A stretch of 64,000 nucleotides of DNA. Source: Flavimaribacter sediminis (lineage in GTDB: Bacteria > Pseudomonadota > Alphaproteobacteria > Rhizobiales > Rhizobiaceae). The stretch covers positions 1-64,000 of the forward strand of contig NZ_JAICBX010000006.1 of the NCBI RefSeq assembly GCF_019492055.1, written 5' to 3'. Every line of letters begins with the position of its first letter. Positions within the stretch are counted from its first letter, which is position 1. Below the pieces are notes generated by a model, which saw nothing but the letters and a program-made list of their open reading frames with translations, ran no database searches and had not been told where the DNA came from. Positions 47,069 to 55,091 of this stretch are shown here, one piece after another. Position numbers and translations under genes: made by a program.

Positions 47069-47671
47069 ATGAGCCTGGAAGCAACCGCACACGGCGCCGT
47101 TCACGGAGAAGAATCCAAATACGAGGATCGCGAATTCGGCTTCTGGGTCTATCTCATGACGGACTCGCTGATCTTCGCGCTCGCCTTCGCCACCTATGTG
47201 GTGATGATCGAGAACTACTCGGACGGCCCGACGCAAAAGGACCTCTTCAGCCTCGGCCACACCGCCGGCGAGACATTTCTGCTCCTGACATCAACACTGA
47301 CATTCGGGTTTGCATCGCTCGCCATGAGGGCTGGTCAGGCGACGCGGGTCATGCTTTGGCTCGCCGTCACCATGATCCTTGGCGTTGGCTTCGTCGGCAT
47401 GGAACTCGCCGAATTCAGCGGCATGATCGCCGCGGGCGCCGGTCCGGATCGCAGCGGCATGCTCACTGCTTTCTTCACGCTGGTCGGAACCCACGGCGTT
47501 CACGTCACGCTGGGCTCACTCGGCATTTTCGTGATGATATGCCAGGTCGCTGTGAAAGGTTTGACGCCGCCCGTGCGCTCTCGCCTCACCCGGCTCGCCA
47601 TGTTCTGGCATTTCCTCGATATCGTCTGGATCGGTATCTTTTCCGTCGTCTATCTGCCGGGAGTGCTGTGA
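47069..47671 (+). CDS. cyoC: Cytochrome o ubiquinol oxidase subunit III
   Basis: The 200-residue membrane subunit has five predicted helices, with FGFWVYLMTDSLIFALAFATYVVM and FTLVGTHGVHVTLGSLGIFVM as family landmarks. It supports the oxidase assembly. It begins two bases after cyoB, and its TGA overlaps the cyoD ATG. Confidence 0.95.
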   Translation: MSLEATAHGAVHGEESKYEDREFGFWVYLMTDSLIFALAFATYVVMIENYSDGPTQKDLFSLGHTAGETFLLLTSTLTFGFASLAMRAGQATRVMLWLAVTMILGVGFVGMELAEFSGMIAAGAGPDRSGMLTAFFTLVGTHGVHVTLGSLGIFVMICQVAVKGLTPPVRSRLTRLAMFWHFLDIVWIGIFSVVYLPGVL

Positions 47672-47982
47672 TGAGCAATTCGAACGCCGGAACCCACACC
47701 TTGAGCAGCTATCTGACGGGCTATGTCGTCGCGCTCGTTCTCACAGCCATTCCCTTCGCTTTCGCCTGGGCCGGCTGGTTCTCCGTAAGGACCACGCTCC
47801 TTGTCGTCGCCGTCACGGCGATCGTGCAGGTGGTGGTGCACCTGGTCTATTTCCTTCACATCAATTACCGCACCACGGCAAAGGAAAACCTGCTCGCGCT
47901 CGCCTTCGCCGGCGTGCTGATTTTCCTCATGATCGGCGGAACGCTGTGGATCATGTTCGACCTGCATTACCAGATGCTGTAG
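47671..47982 (+). CDS. cyoD: Cytochrome o ubiquinol oxidase subunit IV
   Basis: The 103-residue subunit starts at ATG 47671, overlapping the cyoC stop by one base (TGATG). It has three hydrophobic helices with LSSYLTGYVVALVLTAIPFAFA and VHLVYFLHIN, typical of CyoD. No cyoE (heme O synthase) follows; the next gene is on the other strand, so heme O synthesis must be encoded elsewhere. Confidence 0.95.
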   Translation: MSNSNAGTHTLSSYLTGYVVALVLTAIPFAFAWAGWFSVRTTLLVVAVTAIVQVVVHLVYFLHINYRTTAKENLLALAFAGVLIFLMIGGTLWIMFDLHYQML

Positions 47983-47991
47983 CCGATCCGC

Positions 47992-49095
47992 TTACTGGCA
48001 TACGCTGACCGTTTCGCGCAATTGCCGATCCGTAATCACCTTGCCGAAGATCTCGTGTCCCTTCGCGTTGAAGTGATTGTCGCGTTCGTTGAAAAGGCTC
48101 GCGCCGTCGCGCGCGGCTTCCACGAACATCGCATAGGGATCATAGCAATCAATTCCCGCCTCTGACAGCGCCGGCGTCATCGCCGTGACCAGCGGATGAT
48201 CCTCGGCCTGCAGAGCCAGGACATTCGGTTTGTAGGGGATGAACACAAGCGAAAATTCGGCGCCGGCGGCTTCCACGTCGTCGCGCAGCCGCTCGATCAA
48301 CCGAACCGTCAGGTCGACGCCCTGGCTGTCGATCGGACGGATTGCGCGGGGCCCCAGCACCCGGTTGCGGGGATGAGCGAAGGGTTCGTCGTCGCCAAAA
48401 CGGGACTGCCAGAGATGTTTCAGATTGAGAAAACCGGTCTCGGCAAGCGCCACGACGCGACTGTTGTCCCGGAACCAGAATCCGATACTGCGCGCCGTGC
48501 GATCGACCACGTGGTCGTCATGCAGCGTCAAACCGTTCTCATCTGTGAAATACGGCTTTTGATAGCCATATTGTTCGGCGAACATGTTGTTGAGAATGTC
48601 GTTGTAGGTGGTGAAGGCAAGCACCACCTCGTCAACGTCGAATTGCTTGCCGAGCTTCTCGTAGAAAAGCAGTTCCTGGTCGGTTCCATAGCCTGAAACG
48701 CCCAGATTGATCATTTCGACAGTTTCGTCGCCATGCGCCGAGGGCTCGGTGAAAATATCCTCCTGGTCGGCGCCGTAGCCCCACACATAGGAGTCGCCAA
48801 GCACCAGAATTCTGCGCTGGTCGGTCTTGTCCTCGAAGGCATGCTCCCGCGACGCGCGCAACCCCATGGCGTTCTGCAGCACCGTCACGGAAAACCCGTG
48901 GTCGACGTGATATTGCTCGACCGAAGGCAGCGGCGCCCACCCGAGTTCCGGATCGAAACGCGAGAAGTAGCCGCGATCGCCTCCGGCGCTGCCGGCGATA
49001 TCCAAAGGAACGATGCGCAACACCGCCTCGGCCGCCAGCAGCGTGAAGACGATGCTCGCCAGGATAAGCAGGATGTTGCCAAGCGCCTTTTTCAT
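47992..49095 (-). CDS. SGNH/GDSL-type hydrolase with N-terminal membrane anchor
   Basis: Started at ATG 49095 with GAGGTGG eight bases upstream, the 367-residue protein has an N-terminal anchor (ILLILASIVFTLLAAEAVLRI) and a periplasmic SGNH domain. The catalytic Ser is in ILVLGDSYVWGYG, the Gly block in NLGVSGYGTDQE, and the Asp-x-x-His pair in RDNHFNAKGHE. Family members deacetylate or acyl-transfer on glycans. It is the last gene of a four-gene operon with a carbamoyltransferase, SxtJ and DUF5989 proteins, which suggests glycan or metabolite modification (inference). Confidence 0.85.
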   Translation of the reverse strand: MKKALGNILLILASIVFTLLAAEAVLRIVPLDIAGSAGGDRGYFSRFDPELGWAPLPSVEQYHVDHGFSVTVLQNAMGLRASREHAFEDKTDQRRILVLGDSYVWGYGADQEDIFTEPSAHGDETVEMINLGVSGYGTDQELLFYEKLGKQFDVDEVVLAFTTYNDILNNMFAEQYGYQKPYFTDENGLTLHDDHVVDRTARSIGFWFRDNSRVVALAETGFLNLKHLWQSRFGDDEPFAHPRNRVLGPRAIRPIDSQGVDLTVRLIERLRDDVEAAGAEFSLVFIPYKPNVLALQAEDHPLVTAMTPALSEAGIDCYDPYAMFVEAARDGASLFNERDNHFNAKGHEIFGKVITDRQLRETVSVCQ

Positions 49096-49108
49096 GCCGG
49101 ACGCCACC

Positions 49109-49261
49109 TCAGAACAGCGTATAGATGAAGGGGGCGACCACGGAGCCCTGCGCAAAGACGAGCAGCGCGCCAAGCAGCACCGCAATGATGATGATGGGCG
49201 CCAGCCAGAATTTGCGGCGCTCCCGCATGAATCCCCAAAGATCGGATAGCAGTTCGATCAT
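49109..49261 (-). CDS. DUF5989-type 50-residue membrane protein
   Basis: The product is 50 residues: MIELLSDLWGFMRERRKF, then a hydrophobic helix (APIIIIAVLLGALLVFA) and SVVAPFIYTLF. This is the DUF5989 pattern, a tiny protein found next to SxtJ and carbamoyltransferase genes. Its ATG overlaps the SxtJ stop (TGATG), and the stop is 13 bases before the SGNH gene. Confidence 0.85.
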   Translation of the reverse strand: MIELLSDLWGFMRERRKFWLAPIIIIAVLLGALLVFAQGSVVAPFIYTLF

Positions 49262-49668
49262 CAGTATGGCCTTTCCAGGTCAGTGTCTTTCGGCGGCTTC
49301 TGCCGCATAATTCGGTAGGTTGTCGCTGCAGCGTCGCGGCTGCGATGCATCGGATCCTTGCCAATCAACTTCATGATGAGAGCCGTTGGCGTAACAATCA
49401 GAAAAAACAGGACGCCCAGAATGATCCGGCTGTTGATCCAGCCGAGCACATTGCCGAACCGTTCCCAGCCGCGATAGACGGGCGCGAGCGACATGGGCGC
49501 AACCAGGCTCCAGACGAGGAGCACCGCGGCGATGACGGCAGACGCCGTGACCGTCGGCGTCTGCCAGCGCCAGGGCAGCAGCACGCATCCGAAAAATGCG
49601 AACAGCGCCGCCAGTATCCAGGCGAAACGCCTCAATTGTTTTGCGGTCAGGGATGTGTCGCGGGTCAA
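49261..49668 (-). CDS. SxtJ-family membrane protein
   Basis: The likely start is TTG 49668, overlapping the carbamoyltransferase stop (TTGA), giving 135 residues; the open frame upstream belongs to the carbamoyltransferase gene. The protein has three or four hydrophobic segments (FAWILAALFAFFGCVLLPW, VIAAVLLVWSLVAPMSLAPV, ILGVLFFLIVTPTALIM) and the SxtJ end KDPMHRSRDAAATTYR. SxtJ is known from the saxitoxin cluster, where its role is unclear; here it is an operon partner of a carbamoyltransferase. Confidence 0.85.
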   Translation of the reverse strand: MTRDTSLTAKQLRRFAWILAALFAFFGCVLLPWRWQTPTVTASAVIAAVLLVWSLVAPMSLAPVYRGWERFGNVLGWINSRIILGVLFFLIVTPTALIMKLIGKDPMHRSRDAAATTYRIMRQKPPKDTDLERPY

Positions 49669-51506
49669 TCCAGTGCGAACTCCTCTTTCCAGGCCTCGTC
49701 CTTCTCCCAGGGCGTCTGATCCTCTTTCAGCAGAAGGAAGTTGCCGACCACCAGAACGTCCATCTCGGTGCGCATGAAACACCGATAGGCGTCTGCAGGC
49801 GTGCACACGATCGGTTCGCCCCGCACGTTGAAGGACGTGTTGACCAGAACACCGCATCCGGTCTGCGCCTCAAAGGCCTTCAGAAGCGCGTGGTAACGCG
49901 GATTGGTGCCCTCATGCACGGTCTGGATGCGCGCCGAATTGTCCACATGGGTGATCGCCGGCAGTTGCGAGCGTTTGAGATTCAGCTTGTCGATGCCGCT
50001 CAGCTTCTGCTGTTCTTCATCGAGCTCAACCAGCAAATCCTTCCGCACATCTGCGACGATCAGCATGTACGGGCTATCGGCATCCATGTCGAAATAGTCC
50101 GACACGCGCTCGCGCAGAACCGAAGGCGCAAAGGGCCGAAACGATTCCCGGTACTTGATCTTGAGGTTCATGACCGACTGCATCTTCGCCGATCGCGGAT
50201 CGCCGATGATCGACCGGCCTCCGAGCGCGCGCGGGCCGAACTCCATACGCCCCTGGAACCAGCCGACGACCTTTTCTTCGCCCATGAGACCGGCCAGACG
50301 CGACATCAGTTCCGGGTCGTCGAGCCGCTGATACCTGGCGTCTGCGGCGTCAAGCGCGGTCCTGATCGCTTCGTCGTCGAATTCAGGTCCGAGATAGCTG
50401 CCTCGCATGGCGTCGCCAGGAACCGCGATCCGTTCCTTCTGCTCGTAGACATGCCAGCCAAGCAGCGCCGCGCCAAGCGCGCCGCCTGCGTCGCCGGCCG
50501 CCGGCTGCACCCAGATATCGTCAAACGGCCCCTCTCTCAAAAGACGCCCGTTCGCTACGCAGTTCAGCGCCACGCCGCCGGCGAGGCACAGCGCCGTCTC
50601 TCCGGTTTCCTCATGAACCGTCTTCGCCAGTCGCAGCACCACCTCTTCCGTGACCTGCTGGATCGAGGCGGCGATATCCATTTCCTGCTGGCTGATCGGG
50701 CTTTCCGGCCTGCGTGGCGGACCACCGAAAAGCGCATCGAAGCGCTTGTTCGTCATGGTCAGTCCGGTCGCGTAATTGAAATAGCTCATGTCGAGCCGGA
50801 AGGTGCCGTCGTCCTTCAGGTCAATCAGATTGTCGAGAATGGCGTCCACATAGGTCGGCTCGCCATAGGGCGCGAGGCCCATGAGCTTGTATTCGCCGGA
50901 ATTCACCTTGAACCCGGTGTAATACGTAAAGGCCGAATAGAGCAGTCCGAGCGAATGCGGAAAGTCGATTTCCCACAGCGGTGTCAGTTCTCGGCCGTTC
51001 CCGACCCACACCGAGGTCGTCGCCCACTCGCCCACCCCGTCGAGACACAGTACGGCGGCGCGTTCGAACGGGCTTGGATAGAAGGCAGACGCGGCGTGCG
51101 ACTGGTGATGTTCGGCGAACAGAAGCGGCGGCAGGTCCTTATTCTTCATGTCGCCGAGTTCGGCCAGGTCTTCGCGGATCGCCTGCTTCAGATACAGCTT
51201 GTCCTTCAGCCACACCGGCATCGCCGCGATGAAGGAGCGAATGCCGGAAGGCGCATAGGAAACATAGGTTTCAAGAAGGCGCTCGAATTTCAGGATCGGC
51301 TTGTCGTAGAAGACGATGCGGTCGATCTCGCTTAAAGTCAGACCTGCGGCTTCCAGGCAGTACGAGATCGCATGCACCGGAAATCCGGCGTCATGTTTTA
51401 TGCGGCTGAAACGCTCTTCCTGCGCAGCCCCGACGATCTGGCCATCGACAAGAATCGCGGCGGCGCTGTCATGATAGAATGCGGAAATACCAAGTATGTT
51501 GCTCAC
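49665..51506 (-). CDS. NodU/CmcH/TobZ-family O-carbamoyltransferase
   Basis: The 613-residue protein has the two-domain layout of the family. The N-terminal Kae1-like domain (HDSAAAILVDGQIVGAAQEERFSRIKHD, FAEHHQSHAASAFY with metal-binding His, LDGVGEW) makes carbamoyl-AMP from carbamoyl phosphate and ATP; the C-terminal YrdC-like half (ARALGGRSIIGDPR-like GPRALGGRSIIGDPRS, NTSFNVRGEPIV) transfers it to a hydroxyl. Known substrates are Nod factors, antibiotics and saxitoxin; the substrate here is unknown. It is first in the four-gene operon. Confidence 0.93.
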   Translation of the reverse strand: MSNILGISAFYHDSAAAILVDGQIVGAAQEERFSRIKHDAGFPVHAISYCLEAAGLTLSEIDRIVFYDKPILKFERLLETYVSYAPSGIRSFIAAMPVWLKDKLYLKQAIREDLAELGDMKNKDLPPLLFAEHHQSHAASAFYPSPFERAAVLCLDGVGEWATTSVWVGNGRELTPLWEIDFPHSLGLLYSAFTYYTGFKVNSGEYKLMGLAPYGEPTYVDAILDNLIDLKDDGTFRLDMSYFNYATGLTMTNKRFDALFGGPPRRPESPISQQEMDIAASIQQVTEEVVLRLAKTVHEETGETALCLAGGVALNCVANGRLLREGPFDDIWVQPAAGDAGGALGAALLGWHVYEQKERIAVPGDAMRGSYLGPEFDDEAIRTALDAADARYQRLDDPELMSRLAGLMGEEKVVGWFQGRMEFGPRALGGRSIIGDPRSAKMQSVMNLKIKYRESFRPFAPSVLRERVSDYFDMDADSPYMLIVADVRKDLLVELDEEQQKLSGIDKLNLKRSQLPAITHVDNSARIQTVHEGTNPRYHALLKAFEAQTGCGVLVNTSFNVRGEPIVCTPADAYRCFMRTEMDVLVVGNFLLLKEDQTPWEKDEAWKEEFALD

Positions 51507-51667
51507 ACGGATCTCTTGTCGATCACCAATATTACAGGACAGATCCGGTAAACTGCGGATTATTCTCCCGAACGGTGGATAGAACAGTTGCTACTGTCAT
51601 TTCAACCGGAATAACAGTACCTACCCCACCCGGAACCTGATGTAGTGATTGTATTTACAATTTTTAA

Positions 51668-53275
51668 ATGAAAAATTTCCAAGTTTCCCACGCCCGAAAC
51701 AACCGCGGCGCGAGCAAATTAAACGTGCGAACCAAATCCACTAAACCAGCCAACGAGTCTTTGTACCTCGGTCTTGCCTGGGGTCTCATCGCGTTTGCCC
51801 TGTTTGTCGCGACCAGTGGCAATCTGGAGTTTCACGTAGACGAGGTCATTACTTACCGCGTCGTTCAGGAAACCTGGTCGGAAATCGCCCGCGAGCGCCT
51901 GGGGGCGACGCATTCGCCAGTCTATTTCTGGCTCGTCAAACCGCTGTATTCCATTAGCGACGACCCGCATATCCTTCGCTATCCCTCGTCGCTTTTCTCG
52001 GCGATCGGTTTTGGCGTGATGGTCGCCGCGCTCGGCTCTGCGATATCGAAACGGATTGCCAACATATACGCGATCGGCCTCATGACATGCCCGGGATGGA
52101 TATATCTCGCGCATTTCGCCAGGCCCTACGCCCTGCTTGTGATGCTGATGATGCTTGGCATGGCCAGCCTGCTCGTCATTCTCGCGCGCACGCTTGCCAA
52201 AGAACAGGATGCGATCGGCCAGCCGGAAACCCCGCTAAGGCATTGGATTATTCTCTCCGTCTCCACGGCGCTTGCTCCGGCTGTTCTCATGTCGGGGGCG
52301 CTTTACGTGGTGGCGTTGTCTTTCACGCCGCTGCTCAATGCAGATCTCAGACGAAGCAGGACATTCCTCGCCAGATGGTGGCGGGCGATGTTGCCGGGTC
52401 TGGCGTCGGCGGCGCTGTTTTCATGGCTGCTGTCGTCGGCGATCATTCGTAAATCCGATTCCTATTGGGTGGACAGGAGATCTCCCCTCTCGTTCGACAC
52501 TTTCTCTCGTGTCGTATCCCGCACGTTCTCTTCAATCGATCCCTCATGGACAAGCGCGTCCCAGACGCTGGAATCAATCATCGCCGTGGCAGGCGTCGTG
52601 CTGGTTTTGAGCGCCTTTCTGCTGCGATCCCGACACAGAGCGCTGTTCTGGACGGCGCTGCCGGCCGCAATTTCACTGCCAATCCTCTACGTCCTCATCA
52701 GTTTCAAGACCAGCCTGATGGTTGACCGATATTTCTTTCTGACTACGCCCGGGGTGTTCGCGCTGATCGCCATCAGCACCGACTATGTCTGGCGCAAGCG
52801 CATTGGCGCTGGCCTGCTCCTCATACTGCTTTCAGGTCTCTTGTTGCAGGCGGCGAATGCGTATTTCTGGCCACATACCCAGCGCCTCTGGCGCAACTCC
52901 GTGGAACACATGCTGGAGGCGCGCAAGGATTCCGACGTGCTGGTGGTTTATCCTCCGAACCGCGTTCTCACGGTCAAGATCATTCTCGACTATGAATTCT
53001 CGCTGGATGAGTCCATCGAAGTGACGCCCGGCCCCGGTTCGGACGAAGAACTGGAGCGCCTGATAGCCGCCACGATCGAGCGTGAGGGCCGTATCTGGAT
53101 CATCGATGACTGGCAAAGCAGGAATGTGCGCCCCATCCTTGATCGTCGCTCTGATCTGGCGGCCTGTCGCATGCGTCACAGAAGCAGACCCGTCCATGTG
53201 ATCACCGACCGCGCCACCCCGAACCAGCTGCCGAAAACCTGCGAGGCCTATGGGGAGACGCCAACCTCCGGCTAA
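51668..53275 (+). CDS. GT39/ArnT-like membrane glycosyltransferase
   Basis: The 535-residue protein has about eleven membrane helices and the GT-C signature LEFHVDEVITYRV near residue 60, where Asp-Glu is the catalytic pair on the first periplasmic loop. The next long loop holds LGATHSPVYFWLVKPLY, as in ArnT/PMT-type enzymes that use polyprenyl-phosphate sugars. The C-terminal 130 residues are soluble. It is divergent from the carbamoyltransferase operon (160-base gap), so sugar transfer and carbamoylation may act on one surface glycan (inference). No clear ribosome site precedes the ATG. Confidence 0.82.
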   Translation: MKNFQVSHARNNRGASKLNVRTKSTKPANESLYLGLAWGLIAFALFVATSGNLEFHVDEVITYRVVQETWSEIARERLGATHSPVYFWLVKPLYSISDDPHILRYPSSLFSAIGFGVMVAALGSAISKRIANIYAIGLMTCPGWIYLAHFARPYALLVMLMMLGMASLLVILARTLAKEQDAIGQPETPLRHWIILSVSTALAPAVLMSGALYVVALSFTPLLNADLRRSRTFLARWWRAMLPGLASAALFSWLLSSAIIRKSDSYWVDRRSPLSFDTFSRVVSRTFSSIDPSWTSASQTLESIIAVAGVVLVLSAFLLRSRHRALFWTALPAAISLPILYVLISFKTSLMVDRYFFLTTPGVFALIAISTDYVWRKRIGAGLLLILLSGLLLQAANAYFWPHTQRLWRNSVEHMLEARKDSDVLVVYPPNRVLTVKIILDYEFSLDESIEVTPGPGSDEELERLIAATIEREGRIWIIDDWQSRNVRPILDRRSDLAACRMRHRSRPVHVITDRATPNQLPKTCEAYGETPTSG

Positions 53276-53280
53276 CCGTC

Positions 53281-54801
53281 CTATGCCAGCATATGCCGCA
53301 GTTCCGTCTTCAGCACCTTGCCGTAGGCGTTCTTGGGCAGATCCGGCAGGTGGACATACTGTTTCGGCCGCTTGAACCGCGCAATCTGATCGAGGCAATG
53401 CCGGTCCAGTTCTGCGTCGTCCAGTGTGTGTCCTTTTTCGGCCACGACAAAAGCGACGACTGTTTCCCCCCATTCTGGATCGGGTTTGCCGACGACCGAA
53501 ACCTGCGCCACGGAGGCGTGCGTCAGCAACGCCTCCTCCACTTCACGGGGATAGATATTGGTTCCCCCGGAAATGATCATGTCCTTGGACCGGTCATGCA
53601 GGGTGACGAAACCATCCTCGTCCATCGTCCCTATGTCGCCGGTCCGCAGCCAGCCGTCGCGGATCGTTTCGCGGGTCGCGGCTTCGTTTTCCCAATAGCC
53701 TTTCATGACCGGTGTTCCGTACACCAGGATTTCGCCGATTTCACCATGGGGCAGTTCATTGCCCTCCTCGTCCGCAACGATGACTTCGACAGAAGTTTGC
53801 GCCACGCCTACCGAGCCAAGGCGCTCGCGCCATCGCGGATGCGTCCTGTCGACAATCAACTCACGGGACAGCGCGGTAATCGTCATCGGGCTCTCGCCCT
53901 GGCCGTAAATCTGCACGAAGCGCGGCCCAAGCACGTCCACCGCCTCGATAATATCGGCCACATACATGGGCCCGCCGCCATAAACCACGGTCTTCAGCCC
54001 CTCGCCGTCATAGCCAACCGATTTTGCATGGTCCACCAGGCGACGCACCATCGTCGGCGCCGCGAACAGGCACAACTGCTTCAATTTAGGCGCAAGGGTC
54101 ACGATTTCCGCGGGATCGAAACCTCCGGACTCCGGAACGATATGACGCGCGCCGCGCAAGGTGAAGGCGAAGCTGTAGCATCCCGCTCCATGCGATATCG
54201 GGGCGGCGTAGAGCGTGCAGTCGGAATGGCTTGTGTCGTCCACGCTGTTGAAATAGGTCAGCGTCATTGCAAGTATATTGCCATGGGTCAGCATCACGCC
54301 TTTCGGACGACCCGTCGTCCCGGAGGTGTAGAAAAGCCAGGCGATGTTACTGTGACGCTGACGCAGCGGTTCGGCGACAGGATCCGCGTCGTAGAGGCCG
54401 GTGTAGGCGTCGCTGTTGACGTCGATAAGAGGGAGCCCCGCGACGGTGGCCTCCTTGCTGATCCCCGCCAGATCCTTGCCGGCGCTGATAATGAGTTTGG
54501 CGCCGGAATTCTCGATGATCCACGCTGCCTCGCGGGGGTGCAGTTTCGCATTGATCGGCGCCACTGTGGCGCCCGCGATCCAGACGGCGTTCATGACCTC
54601 CAGATATTCGGTCGCATTCGCCATGAAGATGGCGACGCGGTCGCCTTCGCCGATCGCGTACCGGGTCTGCAAGGCGCCCGCCAGTCCTTTGGCGCGGCGG
54701 TAGAACTCTTCATAGGTGGCGACAACGCGCTCGCCTTTCAGGAGCGCCGGCGCGTGAGGGTAAAGCTGCGCCGCCCTTTTCAGCCACAACGCAACATTCA
54801 T
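53281..54801 (-). CDS. AMP-forming acyl-CoA synthetase/ligase
   Basis: The 506-residue enzyme of the ANL superfamily activates a carboxylic acid as acyl-AMP and then CoA thioester. WLFYTSGTTGRPKGVMLTHGN is the P-loop motif; VQIYGQGESP, GWLRTGDIGTMDEDGFVTLHDR and the C-terminal lid with KNAYGKVLK (catalytic Lys) complete it. It resembles long-chain or malonyl-CoA-type synthetases, but the acid is not fixed. It is convergent with the glycosyltransferase gene (five bases apart). Confidence 0.92.
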   Translation of the reverse strand: MNVALWLKRAAQLYPHAPALLKGERVVATYEEFYRRAKGLAGALQTRYAIGEGDRVAIFMANATEYLEVMNAVWIAGATVAPINAKLHPREAAWIIENSGAKLIISAGKDLAGISKEATVAGLPLIDVNSDAYTGLYDADPVAEPLRQRHSNIAWLFYTSGTTGRPKGVMLTHGNILAMTLTYFNSVDDTSHSDCTLYAAPISHGAGCYSFAFTLRGARHIVPESGGFDPAEIVTLAPKLKQLCLFAAPTMVRRLVDHAKSVGYDGEGLKTVVYGGGPMYVADIIEAVDVLGPRFVQIYGQGESPMTITALSRELIVDRTHPRWRERLGSVGVAQTSVEVIVADEEGNELPHGEIGEILVYGTPVMKGYWENEAATRETIRDGWLRTGDIGTMDEDGFVTLHDRSKDMIISGGTNIYPREVEEALLTHASVAQVSVVGKPDPEWGETVVAFVVAEKGHTLDDAELDRHCLDQIARFKRPKQYVHLPDLPKNAYGKVLKTELRHMLA

Positions 54802-55091
54802 TGCGCCAATCCCGCCGTTTCGACCTTTTCAAGATAAAACAACGCCGCCATCGACCGCCTCTCCCTGGAACCGCTCCAAACCATCACCTTTTGCCCCTTG
54901 CTGTTCGTTTATCATCCGGCGGAGCCAGAGACAACGAACGCCAAATGACCTGAAAGATTCTCTCCGAAAGGTTGATTCTGCGGCGATTTTATCTGATGTA
55001 TCGAACGTTGCCGGAAGGCGCGACGCGTAACCGCCTCATATTCATCAACGCCTGATTTTACCGGTCAAGATTGCCTGTTGGAAAGGACGCC

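Noticed and set aside
49596..51335. 579-codon open frame opposite the carbamoyltransferase
   Set aside because: Fully antisense to a well-conserved 613-residue enzyme, with no motif of its own.
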